Part shown: positions 8,788-17,518 of the stretch, one piece after another
Layout: every line of letters starts with the position of its first letter
Position numbering within the stretch: position 1 is the stretch's first letter
Origin: Anaerolineales bacterium
GTDB taxonomy: Bacteria > Chloroflexota > Anaerolineae > Anaerolineales > Villigracilaceae
NCBI GenBank assembly: GCA_019187665.1
Contig: JABARH010000002.1
Location: forward strand, 1-64,000
Direction: 5' to 3'
Length of the DNA stretch: 64,000 nucleotides
Position numbers and translations under genes: made by a program
The notes under the pieces: model-generated
Told to the model about the DNA's origin: nothing
Databases searched by the model: none
The model's input: the letters and a program-made list of their open reading frames with translations, nothing else

Positions 8788-8869
8788 GGGATTCTTTCAG
8801 AGCGGGATTAAAGTAGGCTCATTCCACAGTATCTCCACGAAATGAATCGTGCAAGCAAAGGAGTATCAC

Positions 8870-10756
8870 ATGAGCAAAATCATCGGCATTGACCTGGGAA
8901 CGACCAACAGCGTCGTCTCCGTCATGGAAGGCGGACAGCCGACTGTCATCTCCACCTCGGAGGGCGGGCGGCTTTGCCCGTCTGTTGTGGCGTTCAACAA
9001 AAACGGCGAGCGACTCGTCGGTCAGACCGCGAAGCGGCAGGCTGTGATCAATTCGGAGAACACCGTCTATTCCATCAAGCGTTTCATGGGACGGCACTTC
9101 GAGGAGGTCGCCAACGAACGCGCGATGGTTCCGTATCAAGTTGTGCAGGGACCCTCGAACGACGTGCGCGTGAAGATCCCCGTCACGAACCGCGAATACA
9201 GCCCGCAGGAAATTTCCGCGATGGTGCTGGGCAAATTGAAGTCCGACGCCGAAGCGTATTTGGGACAGCCCGTCACACAGGCGGTCATCACCGTCCCGGC
9301 GTATTTCAATGACAGCCAGCGTCAAGCCACCAAAGACGCGGGACGCATCGCGGGACTCGAAGTGATGCGCATCATCAACGAGCCGACCGCCTCCGCGCTG
9401 GCGTATGGACTCGACAAAAAGAAAGATGAAACGATCCTGGTCTTCGACCTCGGCGGCGGCACATTTGACGTGTCGGTGCTGGAAGTGGGCGAGGGCGTGA
9501 TCGAAGTGAAAGCCACCAACGGCGACACGCATCTCGGCGGCGACGACTGGGATCAGAAGATCGTCAACTGGGCGGCGGATGAATTCCGCAAAGAACAGGG
9601 CATTGATCTGCGCAACGATCGCCAGGCATTACAGCGTCTGCGCGAGGCGGCGGAAAAAGCCAAGATCGAATTGTCGTCCGTGCTGGAGACCGAGATCAAC
9701 CTGCCGTACATCACCGCCGACGCGGGCGGACCGAAACACTTGCAGTTGAAATTGACGCGCGCAAAATTCGAGCAGATGACCGAAGACCTGCTCCAGCGTT
9801 GCCGTCATCCGTTCGAGGCGGCGCTCAAAGACGCGGGACTCGCGGCGGACAAGTTAAATGAAGTTGTGCTGGTCGGCGGCTCGACGCGTATGCCGATGGT
9901 TCAGGAACTTGTCCGCAAGTTGACGGGCAAGGAGCCGAACAAGGGCGTCAACCCCGATGAAGTCGTGTCGGTCGGCGCGGCGATTCAGGGCGGCGTGCTG
10001 GGCGGCGAGGTGAAAGACATCCTCCTGCTCGACGTAACCCCGCTCTCGCTCGGCGTGGAGACTCTCGGCAGCGTGATGACGGTGATGATCGAACGCAACA
10101 CCACCATCCCCGTCAAGAAAAGCGAAACGTATTCCACCGCCGCCGACAACCAAACCGCTGTGGACATTCACATCCTGCAAGGCGAACGCCCGATGGCGAA
10201 CGACAACATGAGCCTCGGACGCTTCCGCCTCGACGGCATCCCGCCTGCGCCGCGCGGCATCCCGCAAGTGGAAGTGACCTTCGACATTGACGCCAACGGC
10301 ATCCTCAACGTCACCGCCAAGGACAAAGCCAGCGGCAAGGAACAAAAAGTCACTGTCACCGCTTCGACCAACCTGAACAAGGGCGACATTGATCGCATGG
10401 TCAACGAGGCGCGCCAGAACGAATCCGCCGACAAGAAACGCCGCGAGATGATCGACGCGAAAAACAACGCCGACAGCCTCGTGTATCAAACCGAGAAGGC
10501 ATTGCGCGATCTCGGCGACAAGGTCCCCTCCGCCGAACGCGGCGAGATCGAATCGAAGATCGGCGATCTCAAGTCCGCCGCGCAAAGTGAGGATGTGGAA
10601 CGCATCCGCAAGGCAAGCGAGTCTGTGCAACAGGCATTCCACGCGCTCAGCCAGCAACTGTACGCACAGGGACAACCCCAGCCGGAAGCGCCCGGCGGAC
10701 CCGCAACCCCCCCGCCCGCCGACGGCGATGTGGTTGACGGCGAAGTGCGCGAGTAA
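8870..10756 (+). CDS. dnaK: Chaperone DnaK (Hsp70)
   Basis: The protein has 628 residues from ATG 8870, preceded by AAAGGAG. It has all Hsp70 signatures: [10 protein letters not shown] (about 4-13), [15 protein letters not shown] (about 191-205), [16 protein letters not shown] (about 331-346), a linker [16 protein letters not shown] (about 383-398), then the substrate-binding beta-domain and a helical lid with a [14 protein letters not shown] tail ending [11 protein letters not shown]. It binds unfolded peptides with ATP, DnaJ and GrpE. grpE and dnaJ are not adjacent, so this may be one of several dnaK copies or a dispersed operon. Confidence 0.97.
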   Translation: MSKIIGIDLGTTNSVVSVMEGGQPTVISTSEGGRLCPSVVAFNKNGERLVGQTAKRQAVINSENTVYSIKRFMGRHFEEVANERAMVPYQVVQGPSNDVRVKIPVTNREYSPQEISAMVLGKLKSDAEAYLGQPVTQAVITVPAYFNDSQRQATKDAGRIAGLEVMRIINEPTASALAYGLDKKKDETILVFDLGGGTFDVSVLEVGEGVIEVKATNGDTHLGGDDWDQKIVNWAADEFRKEQGIDLRNDRQALQRLREAAEKAKIELSSVLETEINLPYITADAGGPKHLQLKLTRAKFEQMTEDLLQRCRHPFEAALKDAGLAADKLNEVVLVGGSTRMPMVQELVRKLTGKEPNKGVNPDEVVSVGAAIQGGVLGGEVKDILLLDVTPLSLGVETLGSVMTVMIERNTTIPVKKSETYSTAADNQTAVDIHILQGERPMANDNMSLGRFRLDGIPPAPRGIPQVEVTFDIDANGILNVTAKDKASGKEQKVTVTASTNLNKGDIDRMVNEARQNESADKKRREMIDAKNNADSLVYQTEKALRDLGDKVPSAERGEIESKIGDLKSAAQSEDVERIRKASESVQQAFHALSQQLYAQGQPQPEAPGGPATPPPADGDVVDGEVRE

Positions 10757-10770
10757 GAATCCGATTAGCA

Positions 10771-10807
10771 ACGGGCGACCATCGAAAGACGGTCGCCCGT
10801 TTGTTTT
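10771..10807 (+). terminator. Terminator of dnaK
   Basis: A 10-bp stem ACGGGCGACC (10771-10780)/GGTCGCCCGT (10791-10800) with an inner GAAA loop is followed by TTGTTTT. The T-run merges directly into the -10 box of the next gene. Confidence 0.8.
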
Positions 10808-10812
10808 ATAAT
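10807..10812 (+). promoter_or_regulatory. -10 box placed for a leaderless transcript
   Basis: TATAAT ends six bases before the ATG at 10819 and no ribosome binding site is present. Transcription would start at or next to the start codon. Confidence 0.5.
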
Positions 10813-10818
10813 GACCTC

Positions 10819-12195
10819 ATGCTCATGTTGATTCAACGAATCCGTTCCGCCTCTCTCTGGACCCGAATCCTGCTCGCCGCTTTTCTGGCGTTGATCCTCG
10901 CGATTGGCTTGTACTTCCTCCCGCCCATCCATGACCGCCTCGCGTGGCGTTTGGAGAGCGCGCAGAATCAAATTTACTATTTCTTCAATCCGCCGGATGA
11001 GGCGGTCTTCCAGCCCGGCGAACAGACCCTGCTGGCGACGATCGTCGCGCAGACGATGCAAGCCTACCAGCCAGCGCCCACGTCCACGCGCGCGCCCGCC
11101 CTCCCGACGCCCGATGCGAGCCTCCCGACTCTCGTGCCGACTGCCACCTCAACGCCTTTGCCGGAGTTTGTCCAGCTGGAGGGAGTCAAGTATGAACATC
11201 AACACGGACACAATAATTATTGCGGTCCCGCGAATTTTTCGATGGCGCTCACGTATTGGGGTTGGTCCGGGAGCCGCGAGGTGATCGGACTGGCTGTGAT
11301 GCCCGGCAACACGACCAGCGAGGGCAAGCCCGCCAACAAAGATAAAAATGTGATGCCGTATGAGTTGCAGGATTATATTGCGGAAAATGTGCCGGGCATG
11401 ACCTCTGTGATCCGTTACGGCGGAGATGTTGACATGCTGAAACGAATGGTCGCCGCTGGATTCCCGATAGTGGTGGAAAAAGGAATCTACGAAGTGGACC
11501 TGAACGGAAAGTTCAGTTGGATGGGGCATTACGCCTTCGTCACCGGCTATGATGAATCTAAAGAAGAATTGATCTATCAGGACACGTATCAGCCGCCCGG
11601 CGCGCCGCGCGGAAATAACCGCCGCATTAAATACGATGAGTTTATCGAGGGCTGGCGCTCGTTCAATTATGTTTTTGTGGCGGTCTATCCGTATGCGCGC
11701 GAAGCGGAGGCGCTGACCCTGCTCGGCGATTATGCGGACGAAGATTGGGCGTCGCGTCACGCGCTGGAAGTGGCGCAGGAAGAGGCGCGCGCGCTGAAAG
11801 GCATTGACCAGTATTTTGCGTGGTTCAATGCCGGGACGAGTCACGCGGCGCTGTTTGAATACGTGGATGCCGCGCACGCCTACGACACAGCCTTTCAACT
11901 GTACGCAACTCTCGGCGGTGATGACAGCGTCCGTCCGTATCGCATGCTGTGGTATCAGACCGGTCCGTACCGCGCGTATTTTTACAGCGGGCGCTACGCC
12001 GACGTGATCAACCTCGCCAACGTCACATTTGAAACGATCGAGCCGGACTTTCTGGAAGAGACTCTCTATTGGCGCGGTCAGGCGTATTACATGACCGGCA
12101 ACACGCAGTCCGCCATCGCAGATTATCGCACCGCGCTGGAGATCCATCCGGGCTGGGGACCTGCCATGCAGGCGTTACAGGATTTGGGATTCTAG
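10819..12195 (+). CDS. Membrane-anchored C39-like cysteine peptidase with TPR region
   Basis: The protein has 458 residues. An N-terminal transmembrane helix (about 15-35) and a Pro/Thr-rich linker precede a papain-like C39_2 domain (about 125-300): Cys in NNYCGPANFSMAL, His in MGHYAFVTGYD, and Asp in IYQDTYQPPG. The C-terminal 150 residues carry TPR-like helices (AHAYDTAFQLYATLG, GQAYYMTGNTQSAIADYRTAL). It is presumably an extracytoplasmic peptidase. Its TAG stop is the first TAG of an octamer array that fills the spacer. Substrate unknown. Confidence 0.72.
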   Translation: MLMLIQRIRSASLWTRILLAAFLALILAIGLYFLPPIHDRLAWRLESAQNQIYYFFNPPDEAVFQPGEQTLLATIVAQTMQAYQPAPTSTRAPALPTPDASLPTLVPTATSTPLPEFVQLEGVKYEHQHGHNNYCGPANFSMALTYWGWSGSREVIGLAVMPGNTTSEGKPANKDKNVMPYELQDYIAENVPGMTSVIRYGGDVDMLKRMVAAGFPIVVEKGIYEVDLNGKFSWMGHYAFVTGYDESKEELIYQDTYQPPGAPRGNNRRIKYDEFIEGWRSFNYVFVAVYPYAREAEALTLLGDYADEDWASRHALEVAQEEARALKGIDQYFAWFNAGTSHAALFEYVDAAHAYDTAFQLYATLGGDDSVRPYRMLWYQTGPYRAYFYSGRYADVINLANVTFETIEPDFLEETLYWRGQAYYMTGNTQSAIADYRTALEIHPGWGPAMQALQDLGF

Positions 12196-12275
12196 TCTTC
12201 TAGTCTTCTAGTCTTCTAGTCTTCTAGTCTTCTAGTCTTCTCGTCTTCTCGTCCACTGGTCTTCTCGTCGGTCGG
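12193..12275 (+). repeat. Octamer array TAGTCTTC starting at a stop codon
   Basis: About six exact TAGTCTTC units (12193 to about 12240) grade into TCGTCTTC variants. The first TAG is the stop codon of the upstream gene. The motif is the complement of the GACTA-rich array that follows, so a transcript through both could fold back on itself. Confidence 0.85.
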
Positions 12276-12308
12276 CGAGTAGAATACTGGGCGACGGACT
12301 AGCGGACT

Positions 12309-12496
12309 AAAGACTAGCGGACTATGAGATTAGCGGACTATGAGACTAGCGGACTAAAGACTAGCGGACTATGAGACTAGCGGACTATGAGACTAGCGGA
12401 CTAAAGACTAGCGGACTATGAGATTAGCGGACTATGAGACTAGCGGACTAAAGACTAGCGGACTATGAGACTAGCAGACTATGAGACTAGCAGACT
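12309..12496 (+). repeat. Higher-order 47-bp repeat in register with the next start codon
   Basis: The array is built from a 15-mer AAAGACTAGCGGACT and a 16-mer ATGAGACTAGCGGACT in the order A-B-B, four times (4 x 47 = 188 bp). The next unit would start at 12497, which is exactly the ATGAGACTA start of the nuclease gene. Two point variants (GATTAG, AGCAGACT) are present. Each B unit offers an in-array ATG, but no ribosome binding site is seen. Confidence 0.9.
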
Positions 12497-13729
12497 ATGA
12501 GACTATTACACTTCGCCGACGCCCACATTGACATGGCTAACTACGGCCGTCACGACCCGGTGACCGGTCTGCCTCTGCGCGTGCTGGATTTCCTCAAGTC
12601 GCTGGATACGATCGTGGACGCGGCGATTGACGAGAAGGTGGATTTGGTCATCTTCGCGGGGGACGCCTACAAGGACCGTTCGCCCGCGCCGACCTTTCAA
12701 CGCGAGTGGGGCAAGCGCATCATGCGACTCTCGCAGGCGAACATTCCGACCCTGCTGTTGGTTGGCAACCACGATATTTCTCCTGCCATCGGGCGCGCGC
12801 ACGCCATACAAGAGTTCGACACATTGCAGGTTCCATTTATCAAAGTGTTGGATAAACCAGATTTTTTAACTCCTGAAAAACTATGGGGATTGCCCGCGCA
12901 GGTCATCGCCATGCCGTGGATCTCGCGCTCCGCGCTGATGGCAAATCTCGAAATGAGCGGAACCGAGACTGAAGAAATTTACTCGAATATCGAAGAACGA
13001 ATATCGAATCTTGTGGATGGCTGGCTCGCGGAGGCTGACCCATCCCTGCCGGTGATCTTCACCGCCCACGCCTCCATCGAAGGCGCGAAGTTCGGCGGCG
13101 AAAGACTCGTCATGCTCGGAAACGATCTCGCGCTTTCGGCGGGGCTCGTGAAAAATAAAAAATTCAACTACGTCGCGATGGGACACATCCACAAGCCGCA
13201 GGATGTAAATGAGGGCAGTCAGCCGCCGGTTGTTTATCCCGGCTCGATTGAGCGGGTTGATTTCGGTGAAGCGCAGGAAAAAAGATACTTTGTCGTTGTG
13301 GAGATCGAAGCGGGGAAAGATACGCGCGTGGAATGGCGGGAGCTCAAAGGCGCGCGCCCGTTCATAGATTGCCGCGCCAGTCTCAGGTCGGGGGAGGATG
13401 CGAACGAAGCCTTGATCGCCGCGCTCCCGCCGCAGAAAAAAATGCAGGACGCAATCGTTCGCCTTGTGGCAGATTATCCGCGCGAGATGGACGCGTTGAT
13501 TGACGAAGCCGCGCTCCGCAAATTTACAGAAAACGCTTTTGAGTTTCATTTCGTCAAACGCCCGCAGATCGAGTCGCGCGTCCGCATTGCAAACGACGAA
13601 TCGGTCAGCAGTCTCAGCCCGCTCGACCTGCTCGACATCTACTGGCGCGCCGCGAAAGTGGACGATACCGACGTTCTGCAAAACCTGGCACGTGAGATTA
13701 TTGCCGGGGAGGGGGGTAGTACGCCGTAG
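12497..13729 (+). CDS. sbcD: SbcD/Mre11-like DNA repair nuclease
   Basis: The 410-residue metallophosphoesterase has the five metal motifs: DAHID (8-12), FAGDAYKD (about 54), GNHD (about 93-96), the His in FTAHASIEG and GHIHKPQ (about 230). It matches SbcD/Mre11-type nucleases, which work with an SbcC/Rad50 ATPase on DNA ends and hairpins. No sbcC lies next to it here. The start codon and first three codons (ATGAGACTA) are the repeat unit of the upstream array, and no ribosome binding site is present. Its stop TAG opens another octamer array. Confidence 0.85.
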   Translation: MRLLHFADAHIDMANYGRHDPVTGLPLRVLDFLKSLDTIVDAAIDEKVDLVIFAGDAYKDRSPAPTFQREWGKRIMRLSQANIPTLLLVGNHDISPAIGRAHAIQEFDTLQVPFIKVLDKPDFLTPEKLWGLPAQVIAMPWISRSALMANLEMSGTETEEIYSNIEERISNLVDGWLAEADPSLPVIFTAHASIEGAKFGGERLVMLGNDLALSAGLVKNKKFNYVAMGHIHKPQDVNEGSQPPVVYPGSIERVDFGEAQEKRYFVVVEIEAGKDTRVEWRELKGARPFIDCRASLRSGEDANEALIAALPPQKKMQDAIVRLVADYPREMDALIDEAALRKFTENAFEFHFVKRPQIESRVRIANDESVSSLSPLDLLDIYWRAAKVDDTDVLQNLAREIIAGEGGSTP

Positions 13730-13866
13730 GCAGGTAGACAGGTACACAGGTACACAGGTACATAGGTAGACAGGTACACAGGTACACAGGTACACAGGTA
13801 GACAGGTACACAGGTAGACAGGTACACAGGTAGACAGGTACACAGGTACACAGGTATGCAGGTAAA
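13727..13866 (+). repeat. Octamer array ACAGGTAC/ACAGGTAG
   Basis: About 15 octamers with final base C or G alternate irregularly between the sbcD stop codon (TAG 13727-13729) and 13866. They are followed by four GTACCCC heptamers (13887-13912). A 33-bp stretch of the same consensus is found inside alaS (20697-20729). Confidence 0.9.
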
Positions 13867-13926
13867 ATGTATACATCGCGCTCGTACCCCGTACCCCGTA
13901 CCCCGTACCCCGCCACAGGAGTCCCC

Positions 13927-15210
13927 ATGTCCGAGAATCGCACAAGCAACCGCTGGGTCGTTGTCGTCATCTTTTTCTTTTTCATGCTGTTGCATCAGAC
14001 CGACAAGCTGATGATCGGTTCGATGCAAGTGCCGATCAGCGAAGAGTTTGGCATGAGCAACACGCAATGGGGCTGGATCAACTCGGGTGCGTTGATCGTC
14101 GCCACTTTTTTGTATCCCATTTGGGGTTATCTCTACGATCATTATGCGCGCGCAAAATTACTGGCGCTGGCCTCGTTCATCTGGGGCGCGACCACGTGGA
14201 TGAACGGCATCGTGCGTTCGTTTCCCGCCTTCCTCGCCACGCGCGCCTCGACCGGCATTGACGATTCATCCTACCCCGGACTTTACACGTTGGTCGCGGA
14301 TTATTTCGGTCCCAACCTGCGCGGAAAGGTGTACGGCATCCTGCAGCTCGCCCAGCCGCTTGGCTACCTGCTCGGCATGATCCTGGCGCTGATGATCGCG
14401 CCGATGATCGGCGGCTGGCGTTCCATTTTTTATATCACCGGCTCGCTGGGACTCGTCGTCGCGATCCTGATCTACTTTTTCGTCAAGGATATGCCGCGCG
14501 GCAAAGCCGAACCAGAATTCGACTCCATGCCCGAAATGACGGCGTTCAAATTTTCATGGGCGGAGGCGCGCGACATCTTCAAAAAGAAAACCATGTGGTT
14601 CATCTTTTTGCAGGGCTTTGCGGGCGTCTTTCCGTGGAACGTCATCACCTACTTCTTCTTTGCCTACCTGGAAAAAGAACGCGGCTACGACGCCAACGGC
14701 ATCCTCTTCACCATGGCGCCCGTTATCCTGATCCTCGCGGCCGGATACTTCGTCGGCGGCGCGCTGGGCGACTTTCTCTTTAAGCGCACTCGCAAGGGCC
14801 GCATCCTCATCTCCAGCGCGGGCGTCCTGCTCGGCGCGGTCTTCCTCGTCCTCGCCGTCACCACGCCCATCGAAGCGAAGAATCAATTCTTCATCTTCAT
14901 GTGCCTCACCGCCGTCTTCATGCCGCTTTCCTCCGCCAACGTCATCGCCACCGTCTACGATGTCACCGTCCCCGAAGTCCGCTCGACCGCGCAGGCGGTG
15001 GAGTACTTCATCGAAAACACCGGCGCGGCTTTCGCCCCCATCATCACGGGCGTCATCGCCGACGCCACCAGCCTGCAGACCGCCATCCTGTTCATCCCCT
15101 CCGTCGCCTGGGGTTTGTGTTCCATCTTCTACCTCGGCGCGCTCTTCACCATTGACAAGGACCATGCCGCCCTGCGCGCGCAGATGGCGCAGCGCGCAAA
15201 AAGCATGTAA
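13927..15210 (+). CDS. Major facilitator superfamily transporter
   Basis: The protein has 427 residues from ATG 13927, with CAGGAG upstream. There are twelve predicted hydrophobic spans, a central cytoplasmic loop at about 200-225, and MFS-like motifs (GYLYDHYARAK at about 66-76 as motif A; RASTGIDDSSYPG). Such proteins exchange small organic solutes, often anions or sugars, by proton or substrate coupling; the substrate is not predictable. It has no obvious partner gene nearby. Confidence 0.85.
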   Translation: MSENRTSNRWVVVVIFFFFMLLHQTDKLMIGSMQVPISEEFGMSNTQWGWINSGALIVATFLYPIWGYLYDHYARAKLLALASFIWGATTWMNGIVRSFPAFLATRASTGIDDSSYPGLYTLVADYFGPNLRGKVYGILQLAQPLGYLLGMILALMIAPMIGGWRSIFYITGSLGLVVAILIYFFVKDMPRGKAEPEFDSMPEMTAFKFSWAEARDIFKKKTMWFIFLQGFAGVFPWNVITYFFFAYLEKERGYDANGILFTMAPVILILAAGYFVGGALGDFLFKRTRKGRILISSAGVLLGAVFLVLAVTTPIEAKNQFFIFMCLTAVFMPLSSANVIATVYDVTVPEVRSTAQAVEYFIENTGAAFAPIITGVIADATSLQTAILFIPSVAWGLCSIFYLGALFTIDKDHAALRAQMAQRAKSM

Positions 15211-15219
15211 CGCCAAAGA

Positions 15220-15247
15220 TTGACGCTCATTTCCTTTCGTGTATAAT
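15220..15247 (+). promoter_or_regulatory. Promoter of tRNA-Lys
   Basis: TTGACG (15220-15225), a 16-bp spacer and TATAAT (15242-15247) make a good vegetative promoter eleven bases before the tRNA 5' end. Confidence 0.75.
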
Positions 15248-15257
15248 ACCGTGCGCT

Positions 15258-15329
15258 GGGTCCGTAGCTCAATGGCAGAGCAAGCGCCTCTTAAGCGTTA
15301 GGTTCTCGGTTCGACCCCGAGCGGACTCA
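15258..15329 (+). tRNA. tRNA-Lys(CTT)
   Basis: This is a 72-nt cloverleaf: acceptor GGGTCCG/CGGACTC, D-arm GCTC-AATGGCA-GAGC, anticodon stem AGCGC/GCGTT with loop CTCTTAA (anticodon CTT), and T-arm CTCGG-TTCGACC-CCGAG. The discriminator base is A and CCA is not encoded. Confidence 0.93.
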
Positions 15330-15336
15330 CAAACAA

Positions 15337-15382
15337 ATAGAGTTTGATGCGATTGACTGGCATCAAACTCTATCCTGTTTTT
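15337..15382 (+). terminator. Terminator after tRNA-Lys
   Basis: A perfect 14-bp stem (ATAGAGTTTGATGC at 15337-15350, complement at 15360-15373) has a 9-nt loop and is followed by CCTGTTTTT. Confidence 0.8.
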
Positions 15383-15452
15383 AACGCGAATACCGCGAAT
15401 GACGTAAAGGCATTTGCGGTATTCGCATCGAGAAAATTTTGGGAAACTATTT

Positions 15453-15869
15453 TTAACTTCGCATCGCTTCCAAATACGATTGCAGGATCACCACCGCCGC
15501 CAGCGAATCGTGGTGACCCGCCCTCCGCTTGCGCGAAGCCCCGCTTTGGATTCTCGCCATACGCGCATCCTGCGTGCTGAGCGACTCGTCCCACATCTCC
15601 ACAGGGAGAGATGTTTGTGCCCGCAGCGCTTCTGCAAACCGCGCCGCGGCGCGGCCCGCCGCATTCGGATTTCCCTCCTCATCGAACGATTGCCCGACGA
15701 TGATTTTTTCCGCGCCTTGTTCAACCGCCAGCGCCGCCACCTGCGCCGCATCCACCGCGCGCGCAACGTGGTTGATGACCGTCAACGATGAGGCGATGGT
15801 CCCGGTTAAGTCAGACGCAGCGACCCCGATCCGTTTTTCACCGTGATCTACACAAAGAATTCTTGGCAT
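15453..15869 (-). CDS. ruvX: Putative pre-16S rRNA nuclease/Holliday junction resolvase YqgF
   Basis: The protein has 138 residues with the RNase H-like fold of YqgF/RuvX: N-terminal ILCVDHGEKRIGVA with the catalytic Asp, IIVGQSFDEEG in the middle, VEMWDESLST (catalytic Glu) and HHDSLAAVVILQSYL with the last Asp. The family trims 16S rRNA ends and is also annotated as an alternative Holliday junction resolvase. Start ATG 15869 matches the usual M-RIL start; five extra codons upstream are possible. The next gene on this strand ends 28 bp upstream. Confidence 0.92.
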   Translation of the reverse strand: MPRILCVDHGEKRIGVAASDLTGTIASSLTVINHVARAVDAAQVAALAVEQGAEKIIVGQSFDEEGNPNAAGRAAARFAEALRAQTSLPVEMWDESLSTQDARMARIQSGASRKRRAGHHDSLAAVVILQSYLEAMRS

Positions 15870-15897
15870 GGAAATTTCTCGCAAAATAAATTTTATG

Positions 15898-17382
15898 TTA
15901 CTGAATCACCACTTCGATTTGGAACGGCACGAACGGAAGCAGGGGCCACCACGACGGCGAAAGCGTCACGCTCGGATTCGCAAACGGAAATGTTTTGCTC
16001 AAACGCGACTGCGCCGTTTCCAATTTCTGTCCCTGCGCCAGCGACAACGCCTGGCGGACATGGATCGTACGCGCCAACGCCCAATTCACGCGCAAGTGAA
16101 ATGCTGTTCGCCCATCCTCGGCGGTGACCGGCGTGCCGCCCGCCTGGAACGTCAGCGAATCAGCCAGCGGTGAAAAGTCAGCCTCCGTCGCCGCCGACAT
16201 CGAAAGCCTCGCCAGCTCCAGCAGGTCATCGCCCGAAGCGTATTGCGCCGAAAATTTTACGCGCAGAGTGAGCGTCAATCTCGCGCCCGTTTCGCCCGCG
16301 GGCGGATCATACGTCTCTTCGAGAGTCGCGATCTCTTTCAATGTGGACGGAAACACAACGCTCTGGCTGGGCAGGTTGCTCAACATTTCATCCTGCGCCT
16401 GCGCGCGCAACATGGCAAACAAAATATTTCGCAATCGTTCGCGGTCCCCGGCGCTCGGGGCGGTCACCTCGCTCTCCGTCCCGCCGGTGGTCGGCGCAAT
16501 ATTGGTGACGGAAATTTGCAATCCCAATAGCCCCTCCACGGCTTGAATGGAATCTTCATCGAGATTACCGCTTGCGCCCGCTTTGAATCCTTCAATGGGA
16601 ACATCCACCGTCTCGCCGACGCCAGCGGGGACCTGCGCCGCCTGACTCGTGACGAATCGAATCGGCGGGGAGGACAGCGTTTGAACAATGGTCCCCTGCG
16701 GAATATCAACCGCCGACGCGGTCAGATTGCTGAAACGCGCCACGCCCTTCGCCTCATTCTCAGGGACAGCGGCTTTGCCCGTCGCCGGGATGCTCTGCCT
16801 GCCGGATATCTCCCGCGTCGCCTCGCGCGCCGGGATTCCGCCGGTGATGAACACAGACGCGAGCGACGGGTCCGCGACAACGGGGATAGTCGCGCCGTCA
16901 TCTTTTGTTTCAGTGGTGAACGTGATCGTCGCGCGCGGGACGAAGATCGCCGCAATGGCCAGCGCCGCGAGGACGCCCAGCGCAAAAAAGAAAATGCGCG
17001 TGACGATGTTCGTTTTCCATTTCGCTTCCGGTGGATGGACCTCGGCTTGCATGCGCCGCAGGTTCAAGTGTCCGCGCTCGCGGAAAGCCGGCAACGGCGC
17101 GGCCGGCCAACGGTCGCGTTGAGCCGCAGACGGCGACTTGAAGACCGGCAGTCCCAGCGCATCCGCTTCGCGGCGCACGCGGCGGTCGCGCGTCACCAAT
17201 CCAAGCCTCGCGCCGAGCGTTTGCGCCTGACGTTGGAGAATCTTCAGGTCAATCGGGCGCAGACCGATCCGCGCACTGATGGGCCAGATCAGCAAAATGC
17301 GCGGCGTCTTCGCCCATGCCATGCGGTCGCGCACGGAGATCAGGTCGTCGTGCGGCTCGAGGACGATCAGGTGAGTCTTCAT
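15898..17382 (-). CDS. Membrane protein with baseplate-J-like domain
   Basis: The protein has 494 residues. The N-terminal 110 form a cytoplasmic Rossmann-like part (RILLIWP, ARLGLVTRDRRVRREADALGLPVF), followed by a transmembrane helix (about 131-150) and a large extracytoplasmic part. There SNLTASAVDIPQGTIVQT, GVGETVDVPIEGFKAGASGN and VTAPSAGDRERLRN resemble the baseplate J/gp47 domain. In Chloroflexota this combination occurs as a stand-alone membrane protein; no phage or contractile-tail genes are near, so I do not read it as prophage. Function unknown. Confidence 0.65.
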   Translation of the reverse strand: MKTHLIVLEPHDDLISVRDRMAWAKTPRILLIWPISARIGLRPIDLKILQRQAQTLGARLGLVTRDRRVRREADALGLPVFKSPSAAQRDRWPAAPLPAFRERGHLNLRRMQAEVHPPEAKWKTNIVTRIFFFALGVLAALAIAAIFVPRATITFTTETKDDGATIPVVADPSLASVFITGGIPAREATREISGRQSIPATGKAAVPENEAKGVARFSNLTASAVDIPQGTIVQTLSSPPIRFVTSQAAQVPAGVGETVDVPIEGFKAGASGNLDEDSIQAVEGLLGLQISVTNIAPTTGGTESEVTAPSAGDRERLRNILFAMLRAQAQDEMLSNLPSQSVVFPSTLKEIATLEETYDPPAGETGARLTLTLRVKFSAQYASGDDLLELARLSMSAATEADFSPLADSLTFQAGGTPVTAEDGRTAFHLRVNWALARTIHVRQALSLAQGQKLETAQSRLSKTFPFANPSVTLSPSWWPLLPFVPFQIEVVIQ

Positions 17383-17518
17383 GCGCTTCTATTTTATCGT
17401 GATGTGGGGCGGAATACCATTCCGCCCGGCAGATGCTTCAACGCGAATTGCGCGAATAGGCGAATGACACGAAGGTTTTTAAAAATTCGCGATATTCGTG
17501 GCATTTGCGTTAAAGAAT
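17383..17518. repeat. Spacer with short inverted repeats
   Basis: GGCGGAATACCATTCCGCC (about 17409-17427) is a hairpin. A CGAATTGCGCGAATAG...TTCGCGATATTCG pair follows (about 17441-17502), of the GCGAAT-type inverted sequence also seen after tRNA-Lys and at 56622-56698. These look like small dispersed elements. Confidence 0.45.

Noticed and set aside
8746..8869. CIRCE operator upstream of dnaK
   Set aside because: The nine-base inverted repeat of CIRCE is absent.
12309..12496. CRISPR or satellite with coding function
   Set aside because: Units of 15-16 bp without spacers; the small frames inside have no ribosome binding site.
12881..13945. Long antisense frame over sbcD with VYLCTC-type repeats
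   Set aside because: It is a by-product of the ACAGGTAC octamers read on the other strand; sbcD on the plus strand has clear motifs.
15898..17382. Prophage or contractile injection system
   Set aside because: Only a baseplate-J-like domain in a membrane protein is present; no tail, sheath or integrase genes nearby.
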